A DNA stretch of 64,000 nucleotides. Source: Granulosicoccaceae sp. 1_MG-2023. GTDB taxonomy: Bacteria; Pseudomonadota; Gammaproteobacteria; Granulosicoccales; Granulosicoccaceae. The DNA lies in assembly GCA_030546905.1 (NCBI GenBank), contig JAUOPI010000002.1:124001-188000 (forward strand), in the 5' to 3' direction. Within the stretch, counting starts at the first letter, position 1. Each line of letters starts with the position of its first letter. A model generated the notes under the pieces. The model was not told the origin of the DNA. It did no database searches and saw nothing but the letters and a program-made list of their open reading frames with translations. The position numbers and the translations under genes were made by a program. This document shows positions 44,842-53,975 of the stretch, piece by piece.

Positions 44842-44866
44842 CCGGGATATCGTCCCGGCTCTTTTT
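44840..44866 (+). terminator. Orphan plus-strand terminator
   Basis: The stem AGCCGGGA (44840-44847) and TCCCGGCT (44853-44860) with loop TATCG is followed by CTTTTTG. Both neighbouring annotated genes are on the minus strand, so it must end an unannotated plus-strand transcript or act as an insulator. Confidence 0.8.
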
Positions 44867-44876
44867 GTGCCTGCAA

Positions 44877-44901
44877 TAAAGCGCCCGTTGCGGGCGCTTT
44901 A
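44877..44901 (-). terminator. Terminator of the YceI/cytochrome b561 unit
   Basis: An 11-bp perfect stem (TAAAGCGCCCG with CGGGCGCTTTA) with a 3-base loop lies 11 bases beyond the YceI stop on the minus strand. The tail TTTATTG gives a short U-run. Confidence 0.75.
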
Positions 44902-44912
44902 AGGTGTTGGAG

Positions 44913-45485
44913 CTACTGGCGTATGCCTTCCACGGCCAGGATCAGTTCCATCTCCCGTGAGGCCGGCCCGAGATTGTAGTCAATGCCGAAGTCGGCCAGG
45001 GTAATGGTCGCCGTACCGGTAAAGCCGCGACGGAATCCGCCCCAGGGATCGTCACCGGCACCGACCTGTTCTACCGCAATGCTGATCGGCTTGGTTACGC
45101 CGTGCAGAGTCAGATTCCCTTCGAGCACACCGCTGTCGCCTTCGCCCGGGGTATAAGCGGTACTGACGAATGTTGACTGCGGAAATTCACTGACATCCAG
45201 CATATCTGCTGAACGCAGGTGCTTATCGCGTTCGGCGTGATTGGTGTTAATGCTGTCGGTGTTGACCGTCACATTCACGGTTGCTGCAGCGGGATTTTCT
45301 TCGTCATAGCTGAAGGTGCCGCTGAACTCATCAAAGCGCCCGAAAATATAGCTGTAGCCGAGATGCGAAATCTTGAACTGCACCGAGGCGTGCTGGCCTT
45401 CGGTATCGATGACGTAGTCGTCAGCCAGAGTCGTGCCGGCAAATGCCAGGCTTGCAAAAGAAAGAGCGGCAAGTGTTTTTTTCAT
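44913..45485 (-). CDS. YceI family periplasmic lipid-binding protein
   Basis: The protein has 190 residues from the ATG at 45485. It has a signal peptide (MKKTLAALSFASLAFAGTTLA, cleavage about 21), then the YceI lipocalin-like domain: YVIDTEGQHASVQFKISHLG, FDEFSGTFSYDEENP, VNVTVNTDSINTNHAERD, and FTGTATITLADFGIDYN. YceI proteins bind isoprenoid-type lipids in the periplasm. It follows the cytochrome b561 gene by 11 bases, the usual yceJ-yceI pairing. Confidence 0.93.
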   Translation of the reverse strand: MKKTLAALSFASLAFAGTTLADDYVIDTEGQHASVQFKISHLGYSYIFGRFDEFSGTFSYDEENPAAATVNVTVNTDSINTNHAERDKHLRSADMLDVSEFPQSTFVSTAYTPGEGDSGVLEGNLTLHGVTKPISIAVEQVGAGDDPWGGFRRGFTGTATITLADFGIDYNLGPASREMELILAVEGIRQ

Positions 45486-45496
45486 AGTTAAATGTC

Positions 45497-46030
45497 TCAT
45501 AACATGCGTTTTAGTGTGTTGTCGCGGTCGATAAAGTGATGCTTGAGGGCGCCGGCGGCGTGTATTGCAACCAATGCGATTAAGCTCCAGGCCAGCCAGA
45601 GGTGTACCAGGCCTGCAATATCTGCCTGGCCATCGAACGGCCGGCTCAGTGCCGGAACCTCAAACCAGCCGAAGAAAACAATACCCTTGCCTTCGGCGGT
45701 GGAAATCAGATAGCCGCTGATGCCGATCGCCAGTATCAGTAGATACAGCAGGGCGTGAGTCAGGGCGGCGGCGCGTTTTTCAAACCTGCTGTGCCCGGGC
45801 TCAGGTGGCGGGGTTGTTATTTTGGCCCGGTAGCCGAGTCGCACGATCACCAGGGCCATCAGCAACAGGCCGAAACTCTTATGCCACCAGGGCAGGGTGT
45901 GATAGAGCGGGTCGTAATAACCCAGGCCGGTCATATAGTAGCCCACTGCGAACAGGCCGAAGACAAACAAGGCGCTGAGCCAGTGCAGGCTCCGGCTCAG
46001 CAGCGGCCATTTTTTGATTCCGTCAGTCAT
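45497..46030 (-). CDS. Cytochrome b561 family protein (YceJ-like)
   Basis: The protein has 177 residues from the ATG at 46030, which overlaps the ygiD stop by 4 bases. It is an inner-membrane di-haem cytochrome with four transmembrane helices. Candidate haem histidines lie in SRSLHWLSALF, WWHKSFGLLLM, LTHALLYLL and VAIHAAGALKHHF. It transfers electrons across the membrane, likely linked to quinone and to the YceI partner. Confidence 0.91.
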   Translation of the reverse strand: MTDGIKKWPLLSRSLHWLSALFVFGLFAVGYYMTGLGYYDPLYHTLPWWHKSFGLLLMALVIVRLGYRAKITTPPPEPGHSRFEKRAAALTHALLYLLILAIGISGYLISTAEGKGIVFFGWFEVPALSRPFDGQADIAGLVHLWLAWSLIALVAIHAAGALKHHFIDRDNTLKRML

Positions 46031-46815
46031 GCTTGTCCTCCGAAACAGACGGCAAAGAGATCCAGCTCGCGCATGCTCCAACTCTCGTGCAGCCAGCGTG
46101 GCTTATCGCCGCGTGCAGCGCCGGTAGCGACCAGCAGCGGGTAATAGTGTTCGGGCGTCGGTATGTAGCGCGCCGCCAGAGGCAGTGACGGCCAGTCGCA
46201 CAGGCGCTGGCGCTCAAAGCGGTTGACCGCGTCCTGCACGTGCCTGACAAAGACCTCTGCCTCAGCGCCGGGCCGCTCGTCGGTGACCTGCGGCTGCAGC
46301 AGGCGCAGATTGTGGGCAATGCTGCCGCTGCCCACGATCAGCAGTCCCTGTTCACGCAGCGGGGCCAGCGCCTCGCCGAGCTGCCAGTGAAACCCGCCGT
46401 CCGCATGCTGATTGAGCGAAACCTGTACGAGCGGCAGTTCGCCCGCCGGCCAGGCAAATCGCATTGGCACCCAGGCGCCGTGATCAATCGGCCGTTGCGG
46501 CTCATGCCGCGCTTGGACACCGGCGGCGTTGAGATGTTCAGTGACCTGTTGTGCCAGTGCGCGGGCATCGCTCATTTGCCAGTGCTGTTGGTAGAGCGCG
46601 GGCGGGAAGCCGTAAAAGTCATGCAAAACGGGCTTGTCCGGGTGGCCGCCGGTGACCGTCGTCACCTCGCTGTGCCAATGCGCCGAGATGCAGACGATGC
46701 CGCGCAGTGCCGGGCCGGCCAGTTGCGGCAGGCTTTGCCAGAAGCGGGTCGTCGGCGTGTCATCCAGTGCCAGCATGGGTGAGCCGTGCGACAGATAGAG
46801 GCTGGGTAAGACCAC
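46027..46815 (-). CDS. ygiD: YgiD-type extradiol (DODA) dioxygenase
   Basis: A 262-residue member of the LigB/DODA family, similar to E. coli YgiD (4,5-DOPA extradiol dioxygenase). Metal-site residues are in LYLSHGSPML, ISAHWHS and RPIDHGAWVPMR. The natural substrate in bacteria is uncertain. It is divergently transcribed from a LysR-type regulator, which probably controls it, and its stop overlaps the cytochrome b561 start. Confidence 0.9.
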   Translation of the reverse strand: MVLPSLYLSHGSPMLALDDTPTTRFWQSLPQLAGPALRGIVCISAHWHSEVTTVTGGHPDKPVLHDFYGFPPALYQQHWQMSDARALAQQVTEHLNAAGVQARHEPQRPIDHGAWVPMRFAWPAGELPLVQVSLNQHADGGFHWQLGEALAPLREQGLLIVGSGSIAHNLRLLQPQVTDERPGAEAEVFVRHVQDAVNRFERQRLCDWPSLPLAARYIPTPEHYYPLLVATGAARGDKPRWLHESWSMRELDLFAVCFGGQA

Positions 46816-46837
46816 AATACGTCCTTTAAATCGATAA

Positions 46838-46919
46838 GTTCGAATTTGAACCCAATGATATTTGCGGGTAAAACTAAATCAAACGAAAAATAACGAAGGT
46901 TTTGTTCGATGAATTCGAA
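46838..46919. promoter_or_regulatory. Paired palindromes between ygiD and the LysR gene
   Basis: GTTC-GAATTT-GAAC (46838-46851) sits mid-way in the 93-base divergent region, and TTCGA-TGAAT-TCGAA (46905-46919) overlaps the LysR start codon. The two share a TTCGAA-like core and fit recognition and autorepression sites of the adjacent LysR protein. Confidence 0.55.
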
Positions 46920-47826
46920 TCCCAGATTGGATCTGGATAGCCTGCGCGTGCTGAGCACGATCGTGGCCGAAGGAAGTTTTGTCAGAGCGGCCAATGCCTT
47001 GCACCGGGTGCCTTCGACCATTTCCTATGCGGTCAGCAAGCTTGAACAGAGCACGGGTATCCGCCTGTTTGAGCGGGAGGGACACAAAGTGCGTCTGACC
47101 GAAGCCGGTCAGGAGGTTTACCGGCATGCGCAGGAACTGTTGCGGGTGGCGGCCGAGGCTGAAACCGCCATCGGTCATCTGGCCACCGGCTGGGAATCGC
47201 AGCTGCGTTTAGCGGTGCATGATTTCTTTCCCGAAGACAAGCTGATGCCGCTTGTTGAGGAGTTTTACGCCGTTGCACGGGCGACGCGTCTGAGCATCAG
47301 CACCGAAGTGATGACCGGCATCTGGGACGCCTTGCTCGGCGAGCGGGCCGATATCATTCTGGCCATCGGCAGTGACGGGCCTGAAGGCGGCGGCTACGGG
47401 CAGGCCGAGATCGGGCAGGTGGAGTTTGTCTTTGTGGTGGCGCCGCATCATCCTTTGGCAGCCTGGCAGGGGCCGGTGCCCGAAGACGAACTGCGTCGTC
47501 ACCGGGCGGTGGCGATTGCTGACACCTCGCGGCAATTGCCGGTCCGTTCCCTGTCGTTGTTACCCGGACAGCCGGTGCTGACGGTCTCCACGCCGCAGAT
47601 GAAGTTGCAGGCGCATCTGCAGGGCATAGGCGTGGGCACCTTGCCGCGCGCGATGGTGCAGCCGTATCTGGATGACGGGCGCCTGCTGGAAAAAGAACTC
47701 GAAGGCCGGGACCCGCAACGTTTTCCGCTGGTTTGCGCCTGGCGTAACAAGCGCAAAGGTCTGGCCCTGCAGTGGCTGCGCGAGCGCCTGACCGATCCGG
47801 CGCGGCCGGTTCAGTGGTTGGACTGA
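46909..47826 (+). CDS. LysR-type transcriptional regulator
   Basis: A 305-residue protein with an N-terminal winged helix-turn-helix (LDSLRVLSTIVAEGSFVRAANALHRVPSTISYAVSKLE, about 6-43) and a C-terminal periplasmic-binding-protein-like effector domain (about 90-300, with GLWT-like LPRAMVQPYLDDGRLL). It is divergent from ygiD across 93 bases that hold two related palindromes, so regulation of the ygiD-b561-yceI unit is likely. Its end overlaps the convergent tesA gene by 16 bases. The effector is unknown. Confidence 0.92.
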   Translation: MNSNPRLDLDSLRVLSTIVAEGSFVRAANALHRVPSTISYAVSKLEQSTGIRLFEREGHKVRLTEAGQEVYRHAQELLRVAAEAETAIGHLATGWESQLRLAVHDFFPEDKLMPLVEEFYAVARATRLSISTEVMTGIWDALLGERADIILAIGSDGPEGGGYGQAEIGQVEFVFVVAPHHPLAAWQGPVPEDELRRHRAVAIADTSRQLPVRSLSLLPGQPVLTVSTPQMKLQAHLQGIGVGTLPRAMVQPYLDDGRLLEKELEGRDPQRFPLVCAWRNKRKGLALQWLRERLTDPARPVQWLD

Positions 47827-48437
47827 AGCGCCTCGATCAGCGGCGTCAGCGCGGGCAGTACCGCGTCGCGCAGCTGCGGCTGAGCGGCCGCGGTCGGGTG
47901 CAGACCGTCAGCCTGGAACATGGCCGGATCGGTGGCGACAGGCTGCAGAAAAAACGGCACATAGGCCAGCGAGTGGCTGTCGGCCAGATCATCGAATACG
48001 GCGCTGAAACGGCGGGTGTAGGCCGGGCCGTAGTTGGAGGGGATTTGCATGCCCAGCAATAAAACTTCTGCGCCCTGAGCCTGACTAAGTTCAACCATCT
48101 GCGTCAGATTCTCGCGCAGAAGACGCAGTGACTGGCCGCGTAAACCGTCGTTGGCACCGAGCTCGAGCACCACAATCTGCGGCTTGACGCGGGCCAGGGT
48201 GGCCGGCAGGCGGGCCAGACCGCCGCCGCTGGTTTCGCCGGAAATGCTGTCGTTGACCACGCTGACAGCGTCGTAGCGTGCTTGCAGTTCGGCTTCTGTC
48301 AGCGCCACCCAGCCGGCTTCCTGCGCGATGCCGTAGGCGGCGCTGAGGCTGTCACCGAATACCAGAACAGTAATGTTCTGCGCAGCGGCCAGCGGCGCGG
48401 CCATCGTTATACTGATAAGTAGCCAGAGTCGTTTCAT
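47811..48437 (-). CDS. tesA: Arylesterase / acyl-CoA thioesterase I TesA
   Basis: A 208-residue periplasmic SGNH hydrolase. It has a signal peptide (about 1-19), then the GDSL block VFGDSLSAAYGI with Ser as nucleophile, block III LGANDGLRG and block V DGLHPTAAAQP with the Asp and His. It hydrolyses thioesters, esters and lysophospholipids in E. coli. It is divergent from ybbA, the usual arrangement. Confidence 0.94.
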   Translation of the reverse strand: MKRLWLLISITMAAPLAAAQNITVLVFGDSLSAAYGIAQEAGWVALTEAELQARYDAVSVVNDSISGETSGGGLARLPATLARVKPQIVVLELGANDGLRGQSLRLLRENLTQMVELSQAQGAEVLLLGMQIPSNYGPAYTRRFSAVFDDLADSHSLAYVPFFLQPVATDPAMFQADGLHPTAAAQPQLRDAVLPALTPLIEALQSNH

Positions 48438-48461
48438 CGCGGTTCTGATTGTCCCGGAAAA

Positions 48462-49172
48462 ATGGAAAAGCAAAGCATGACATCCCCAGAGCAGTCCGAC
48501 AACGTGAGCGTCCTTTCCGCGCAGGCCCTGAGCCGCACAGTGCAGGGCCCGGAAGGGCCGATGACGATTCTCGATGACGTATCCCTGTCAGTCGCAGAAG
48601 GCGAGGCGGTGGCGATTGTCGGGCCCAGCGGCTCGGGTAAATCAACCCTGCTGGGGCTGCTGGCCGGGCTTGATGTGCCGGATCATGGCGATGTGCATTT
48701 GCTCGGTCAGTCGCTGGCGGCGCTTGATGAAGACGGGCGCGCGCAACTGCGTGCCGGGCGGGTCGGCTTTGTCTTTCAGTCATTTCATCTCCTGCCCGGT
48801 TTTACCGCGCTGGAAAACGTCACGCTGGCGCTGGAACTGGCCGGACGGCACGGCGAGCAGGATGCCGCCGCGCAGCTGCTCGGTCAGCTGGGACTGGGCA
48901 GTCGCTTGCAGCATTATCCGGATCAGCTCTCCGGCGGTGAGCAACAGCGGGTGGCGCTGGCGCGGGCCTTTGTGACGCGGCCGGTGTTGTTGTTTGCCGA
49001 TGAGCCGACCGGCAATCTGGATGCCGGTAATGGCGAAAAAACCATCTCGCTGATGTTTTCCCTGCGTGAGGAGTTCGGCTCCTCGCTGGTGCTGGTCACC
49101 CACGACCCGGCGCTGGCGCAGCGTTGTGATCGCAGTCTGAGCATGCAGGCCGGTAAGCTGACTGCCCTATGA
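48462..49172 (+). CDS. ybbA: ABC transporter ATP-binding protein YbbA
   Basis: A 236-residue LolD-like ATPase. Walker A is GPSGSGKST, the signature is LSGGEQQRVALARAF and Walker B is LLFADEPTGNLD. The start may be the ATG at 48462 or 48477, each with a GGAAAA upstream. It overlaps ybbP by 4 bases (ATGA). YbbA-YbbP form a MacB/LolCDE-type ABC system without a known substrate, linked to TesA by conserved gene order. Confidence 0.94.
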   Translation: MEKQSMTSPEQSDNVSVLSAQALSRTVQGPEGPMTILDDVSLSVAEGEAVAIVGPSGSGKSTLLGLLAGLDVPDHGDVHLLGQSLAALDEDGRAQLRAGRVGFVFQSFHLLPGFTALENVTLALELAGRHGEQDAAAQLLGQLGLGSRLQHYPDQLSGGEQQRVALARAFVTRPVLLFADEPTGNLDAGNGEKTISLMFSLREEFGSSLVLVTHDPALAQRCDRSLSMQAGKLTAL

Positions 49173-51640
49173 ATACGACAAGCCTGGTACGACGTTCCTT
49201 AAAGCGGGATTTGCGCGACAGCACGCTGCGGATTCTGATGGCGGCGCTGATTATTGCTATCGCGGCGGTGGCCTCGGTTGGCTTTTTCACCGACCGCGTC
49301 AGTCGCGCCCTGAAAATGCAAGCCCATGAGTTAATGGCAGCCGATCTGTTGCTGCGATCGTCGTCGCCGGTGCCGGATGCGGTATCGGCGCAGGCCGCCT
49401 CGCTTGGTTTGCAAATGGCCGAAACCGTGAACTTTCCGAGTGTGGTGCTGAACGGGCAGGACGACAGCCAGCTGGTGTCGGTCAAAGCGGTCAGTGAGCA
49501 ATACCCGCTGCGCGGCGCGCTGAGCACGCAGACAGCCGATGGCGCGACCGCAGAAGTCTCGCCGGCACCGGTGCCCGGCTCGGTCTACGTGGAACCGGCG
49601 CTGATGACGTTCAGCGGCGGCGCGCCGCTGTGGGTCGGCGAACTGCAGCTGTCGGTGGCGCGCGAGATCCTCAGTGAGCCGGACCGCGGTCAGGGATTTT
49701 CCGAGCTGGCGCCGCGCGTCATGATGAATCTGGCCGACCTGCCGCAAAGCGGTCTGATCACCGAGGGCAGCCGTGCCCGCTATGCCTTGCTGTTGGCCGG
49801 CGAGGCAGATGCTCTGGCAGCGTTTCGTGACTGGTTTGAGGCGCAGGATTTGCCGCAGCTCTCCCTGCGCGATGTGGATAATGCAAGGCCGGCAATGGCC
49901 CGTGTGCTGCGTCAGATCAGTACCTATTTCGGTCTGGCGGCGCTGGTTACCGTGTTACTGGCGGGCGCGGCGATCGCCATGTCGGTCGGGCAGTTTGCTC
50001 AGGAACAGGCCATTGCCGGCGCGGTGCTGCGCACACTGGGTGCGCGCCGTCGCTGGGTGTTGCGCTGGTTGTTCCAGCGACTTGGTCTGATCGCCCTGAT
50101 TGCCCTGTGGCCGGGCGTATTGCTGGGCCTGGCCGTGCAGGCCTTGCTGACTCTGGTGCTGGGGGATTTGTTTGCGCTGGACCTGCCGCCGGCCAGTTTT
50201 GCCCCGGTGGCCTATGCCGCGGCGGTGACCTTGCTGGCACTGGCCGGTTTCGCGTCTTTACCGGTGCTGCGGGCCGGTGCCGTGCCGGTGGTGGCGGTCC
50301 TGCGCCAGGGTGGCGGACGGCTCGACAGCCGGGCCCGCAATGCGCTGTTGCTGGCGTTGCTGACCTGTGTGGTGCTGATGTTTCTGCAGACCGGTGACTG
50401 GAAGCTGGTTCTGATTATGACGCTGGCTTTGTTTCTGGTGACGGCGGTGTTCGCCATCGGCGGGGCCGCGATTTATCGGCTGCTCGGGCGTCTGGTGCCA
50501 AGCCGCCAGACCTTGCTGCGTCTGGTGCTGCGCCGCCGTACGCCGTTGATGTTGCTGCAGCTGAGCGTGTTCGGCCTGACCCTGATGGCGATGCTGCTGA
50601 TCGGCGTGGTGCGCGGTGATCTGATGCGGGCCTGGGAGATGACGATTCCGTCTGATGCGCCGAACCGTTTTCTGGTTAATGTGCGCCCCGATCAGCAGAC
50701 CGGGGTTCAGGCGCTGCTTGAGCAGACGCTGGATTTTGACGGGCGGCTTTATCCGGTGACGCGGGCACGTCTGGTGTCGGTTAACGGCGAGCCGGCCGCC
50801 GAACGCTATGCCGGCAATGCCGATGCGGAAGGTTTTCTGCGCCACGATTTCAATCTCAGCTACAGTGACAGTGCGCCGGCCCACAATACGCTGATTGAGG
50901 GGCAGTGGTGGAGCGCGCCGGCGGCGGAGAATCTGATCTCGGTCGAGTCGGGTTTTGCTGAACGGCTTGGTCTGAGGTCCGGTGACCGGCTCGGTTTTTC
51001 GATCGGCTCGCAGCTGCGCGAGGGTGTGGTCAGTAATCTGCGTGAAGTCTCCTGGGAGTCTTTTCAGGTGAATTTCTACGCGATTACCAGCCGCGCCATG
51101 CTCGAAGACCTGCCGGCCATGTATATCACCGGCTACCGGCAAGGCCCGCAGCAGCCCGATATCACCGCCACACTGGCGCGGCAATTTCCCGGTGTGACGG
51201 TGATTGATACCGGCCGGATCATGCAGCAGGCGCAGCAAATTATGGCGCGCGGATCACTCGCCGTGCAGTCTGTGTTCCTGTTCACGCTGGCTGCCGGTAT
51301 AATCGTACTTCTGGCAGCCGTACGCAGCAGCCGCGCAGCACGGATTCGCGAGCTGGCTGTGTTGCGTACCATGGGTGCCTCACATCGTCAGGTGCGTGCG
51401 AGTATCTGGCTTGAGTTTACGTTGATGGGTGCCACAGCCGGCTTTCTTGCTGCTTTTTTTGCCAGCCTGACAGCCTGGCTTATCGCCCGTCAGCTGCTGG
51501 AGGCGAGCTATCACCCGGATCCGCTGGTATGGGTGATAGGCGTCACCGGCGGTGCAGTATTAGTCGGCATCAGCGGCTACCTCGCCAATCGCGGGGTACT
51601 AAACCGCGCGCCTTTGGCCGCATTACGCGGCGACGTCTGA
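49169..51640 (+). CDS. ybbP: FtsX-like ABC permease YbbP
   Basis: An 823-residue membrane protein: an N-terminal anchor helix, a large periplasmic domain, and two groups of FtsX-type membrane helices (about 255-480 and 705-815). The first group includes LAALVTVLLAGAAIAMSVGQFAQEQAIAGAVLRTLGA, and the second includes AAGIIVLLAAVRSSRAARIRELAVLRTMGAS. This duplicated FtsX core matches YbbP of E. coli (804 residues). It is the partner of YbbA; the substrate is unknown. Confidence 0.92.
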   Translation: MNTTSLVRRSLKRDLRDSTLRILMAALIIAIAAVASVGFFTDRVSRALKMQAHELMAADLLLRSSSPVPDAVSAQAASLGLQMAETVNFPSVVLNGQDDSQLVSVKAVSEQYPLRGALSTQTADGATAEVSPAPVPGSVYVEPALMTFSGGAPLWVGELQLSVAREILSEPDRGQGFSELAPRVMMNLADLPQSGLITEGSRARYALLLAGEADALAAFRDWFEAQDLPQLSLRDVDNARPAMARVLRQISTYFGLAALVTVLLAGAAIAMSVGQFAQEQAIAGAVLRTLGARRRWVLRWLFQRLGLIALIALWPGVLLGLAVQALLTLVLGDLFALDLPPASFAPVAYAAAVTLLALAGFASLPVLRAGAVPVVAVLRQGGGRLDSRARNALLLALLTCVVLMFLQTGDWKLVLIMTLALFLVTAVFAIGGAAIYRLLGRLVPSRQTLLRLVLRRRTPLMLLQLSVFGLTLMAMLLIGVVRGDLMRAWEMTIPSDAPNRFLVNVRPDQQTGVQALLEQTLDFDGRLYPVTRARLVSVNGEPAAERYAGNADAEGFLRHDFNLSYSDSAPAHNTLIEGQWWSAPAAENLISVESGFAERLGLRSGDRLGFSIGSQLREGVVSNLREVSWESFQVNFYAITSRAMLEDLPAMYITGYRQGPQQPDITATLARQFPGVTVIDTGRIMQQAQQIMARGSLAVQSVFLFTLAAGIIVLLAAVRSSRAARIRELAVLRTMGASHRQVRASIWLEFTLMGATAGFLAAFFASLTAWLIARQLLEASYHPDPLVWVIGVTGGAVLVGISGYLANRGVLNRAPLAALRGDV

Positions 51641-51789
51641 GGGAAGGGCCGGCGGCTCTCCCGGGCAAGGAATCACGGGGAGCTCCCGCCTGAAAGTTGT
51701 TTTTTTCCGGCGATGTAGCGAAATCCGCGACGCTCTTATGGTCGTGTTTTCCGCTATCCGGGCAGGCGCTTGTCGGGACACACAACCAA

Positions 51790-53970
51790 ATGAAATCCAC
51801 ACAGAACAACTGGCAGGATGACTACGGCTCTTTTGAAGAGGCCAGAGACATCCTGACGGACGGCTATGATGAAACCGGCGTTGCGCTCATTGACCGGGCG
51901 CTGCGTTTTTTCTGGACACTGCCCGAGCGCGGGCCTGATTACCTGCCGGACCCGGTCTCGGTGGCGGCGCGGCTGAAGACGCTCGGTGTCGATGCGGACA
52001 CGGTGGTGGCCACGCTGCTGGGCAGCTACCTGGTGGCCGGGCATTTGTCGGTGGACGATGTCCGCAGCAACTACGGCAACGACATCGGCCGCCTGGTCGA
52101 GAACGTCCGCTGGCTTAACTCACTGATCGTTTCCAGCTATCCCGGCGACGACGCCCCGGGTGTTTTCGCGTCGCAACAGACTGAAACCCTGCGCCGCATG
52201 GTGTTGTCGATCGTCGACGATGCGCGGGTGGTGTTGATCCGTCTGGCCTTTCGCGCTCAACGCATGCCGTTGCTGGGCATGTTGCCCGAAGACGAACGGC
52301 GTCACATCGCCCGCGAAACCCTCGAACTCTACGCGCCTCTGGCCAACCGGCTCGGGGTCGCGCAGCTCAAGTGGGAGATGGAAGATCTGGCCTTCCGCAT
52401 CCTGGAGCCCGATGCCTATAAGCGGGTTGCCAAGGCGCTGGAGGAGCGTCGCGAGGACCGCGAAACCTATATCCAGAACTTCGTCTCCATCCTCAAAGGC
52501 AAGCTGCAGGATCTGAATATTCAGGGCGCCAAGGTCTACGGCCGGCCCAAACATATCTACAGCATCTGGCTGAAGATGAAGCGCAAGCGTCTGGAGTTCA
52601 GCGATCTGTTTGACGTGCGGGCCGTGCGGGTGCTGGTCAATACGGTGCAGGAATGCTACGCCGTGCTCGGTGCGGTGCACAGCACCTGGCAGCATGTGCC
52701 CAAGGAATTCGACGACTACATCGCCAACCCCAAAGAGAACGGCTATCAGTCGCTGCACACGGCGGTTATAGGCCCGCAGGGCAAGCCCGTTGAGGTGCAG
52801 ATCCGCACCCGGCAAATGGATGAAGACGCAGAGCTCGGGGTTGCCGCGCACTGGCGCTACAAGGAAGGCGGTCCGCAGGACCAGCGCATGCAGCGCAATA
52901 TCAACAATCTGCGTCAGTTGCTCGAGTCACAGGATGAGGACAGTTTCCTCGAATCCGTGGCCTCGGAGGTCTTTAACGACCGGGTTTTCGTGTTTACGCC
53001 CAACGGCGATGTGATCGACCTGCCATGGGGTTCCACACCGCTGGATTTTGCCTATCAGGTGCATACCGAAATCGGTCACAGGTGCCGCGGCGCCAAGGTC
53101 AACGGCCGTATCGTGCAGCTGACCACCTCGCTGGAGAACGGCGATCAGGTCGAGATCCTGACCTCGCGTGAAGCCGCGCCGCGCCGTGACTGGCTCAACA
53201 AAGAGCTTGGCTATCTGGTCTCCGGCCGCGCCCGCGCCAAGGTCCGCTCCTGGTTTAATCAGCAGGATCAGGAACAACACCGCGCCGACGGTAAGGCGCT
53301 GGTTGAGCGCGAACTCAAACGCATGCGTGCCAGTGATCTGTCGGCCGAGGACGTGGCCGCTCAGCTGCGCGCCGATTCGCTGGACAAGCTCTACGTGGCG
53401 CTGGGGCGCAACGACATCAGCGTGTCGCAGCTGGTCGGTGCGATTACCGCGCTGGAGAACCGCCGCCACGGCGAGGCCGAGCCGGCGATCCGCCCGCATA
53501 TGCCTTTGCAGGGCGACGGCAGCGGACAGATCAATGTATCCGGCGTCGGTAGCCTGCTGACAACGATTGCATCGTGTTGCAAGCCTGTCCCTTATGATTC
53601 GATCGTCGGTTTTATCACCAAGGGCAAGGGTGTTTCCGTACACCGGCAGGATTGCAAAAACATTCTGAATCTGCCGCCTGAGGATCAGGTGCGTTTGATT
53701 GATGTGGACTGGGGCGCCGAGTCGGATCAGGTGTATTCGGTGGATCTGTGGATCATCGCTTACGACCGCCGGGGCCTGCTGCGTGATATTACTTCCGTGC
53801 TGTCCAATGAGCGCATCAGTATGACGGCGGTCAATACCCAGTCAAACCGCGACGAACAAACCGCCGAAATGAAGATTACGGTGGAAGTCGACAATCTCCA
53901 GCAGCTCGGCCGCGTGATGCAGAAGCTGCGTCAATTGCACAATATTCTTGAAGTCGAAAGACTGGTGTAA
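51790..53970 (+). CDS. relA: (p)ppGpp synthetase I RelA
   Basis: The protein has 726 residues from the ATG at 51790; an earlier frame (51697) is less likely. It is a ribosome-associated stringent factor that makes (p)ppGpp from ATP and GTP or GDP. The HD hydrolase region (about 55-180) has lost the HDxxED and related residues. The synthetase domain has VYGRPKHIYSIW, and the EFDD motif, the EXDD type, marks monofunctional RelA rather than SpoT. TGS (about 395-460) and ACT (C-terminal) regulatory domains follow. The window also encodes DksA and RpoS, its main partners. Confidence 0.95.
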   Translation: MKSTQNNWQDDYGSFEEARDILTDGYDETGVALIDRALRFFWTLPERGPDYLPDPVSVAARLKTLGVDADTVVATLLGSYLVAGHLSVDDVRSNYGNDIGRLVENVRWLNSLIVSSYPGDDAPGVFASQQTETLRRMVLSIVDDARVVLIRLAFRAQRMPLLGMLPEDERRHIARETLELYAPLANRLGVAQLKWEMEDLAFRILEPDAYKRVAKALEERREDRETYIQNFVSILKGKLQDLNIQGAKVYGRPKHIYSIWLKMKRKRLEFSDLFDVRAVRVLVNTVQECYAVLGAVHSTWQHVPKEFDDYIANPKENGYQSLHTAVIGPQGKPVEVQIRTRQMDEDAELGVAAHWRYKEGGPQDQRMQRNINNLRQLLESQDEDSFLESVASEVFNDRVFVFTPNGDVIDLPWGSTPLDFAYQVHTEIGHRCRGAKVNGRIVQLTTSLENGDQVEILTSREAAPRRDWLNKELGYLVSGRARAKVRSWFNQQDQEQHRADGKALVERELKRMRASDLSAEDVAAQLRADSLDKLYVALGRNDISVSQLVGAITALENRRHGEAEPAIRPHMPLQGDGSGQINVSGVGSLLTTIASCCKPVPYDSIVGFITKGKGVSVHRQDCKNILNLPPEDQVRLIDVDWGAESDQVYSVDLWIIAYDRRGLLRDITSVLSNERISMTAVNTQSNRDEQTAEMKITVEVDNLQQLGRVMQKLRQLHNILEVERLV

Positions 53971-53975
53971 GGCAT

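Larger units (their letters stand above)
44520..44912. other. Intergenic region upstream of pqqB
   Basis: About 390 bases between two minus-strand genes. It contains no recognisable pqqA (no short minus-strand frame with a plausible Glu-xxx-Tyr peptide). It does contain a plus-strand frame of 35 codons (44734-44841) ending in an intrinsic terminator that also points to the plus strand, and a second hairpin behind the YceI gene. Promoter elements for pqqB are not clear. Confidence 0.5.

Noticed and set aside
44838-44875. pqqA-like peptide with Glu-Pro-Gly-Arg-Tyr on the minus strand
   Set aside because: The Glu-xxx-Tyr match is produced by the terminator stem itself. The frame has only 12 codons from a TTG, shorter than any PqqA I know.
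51640-51789. An N-terminal extension of RelA from 51697
   Set aside because: The 31 extra residues do not resemble any RelA; the ATG at 51790 matches the family length better.
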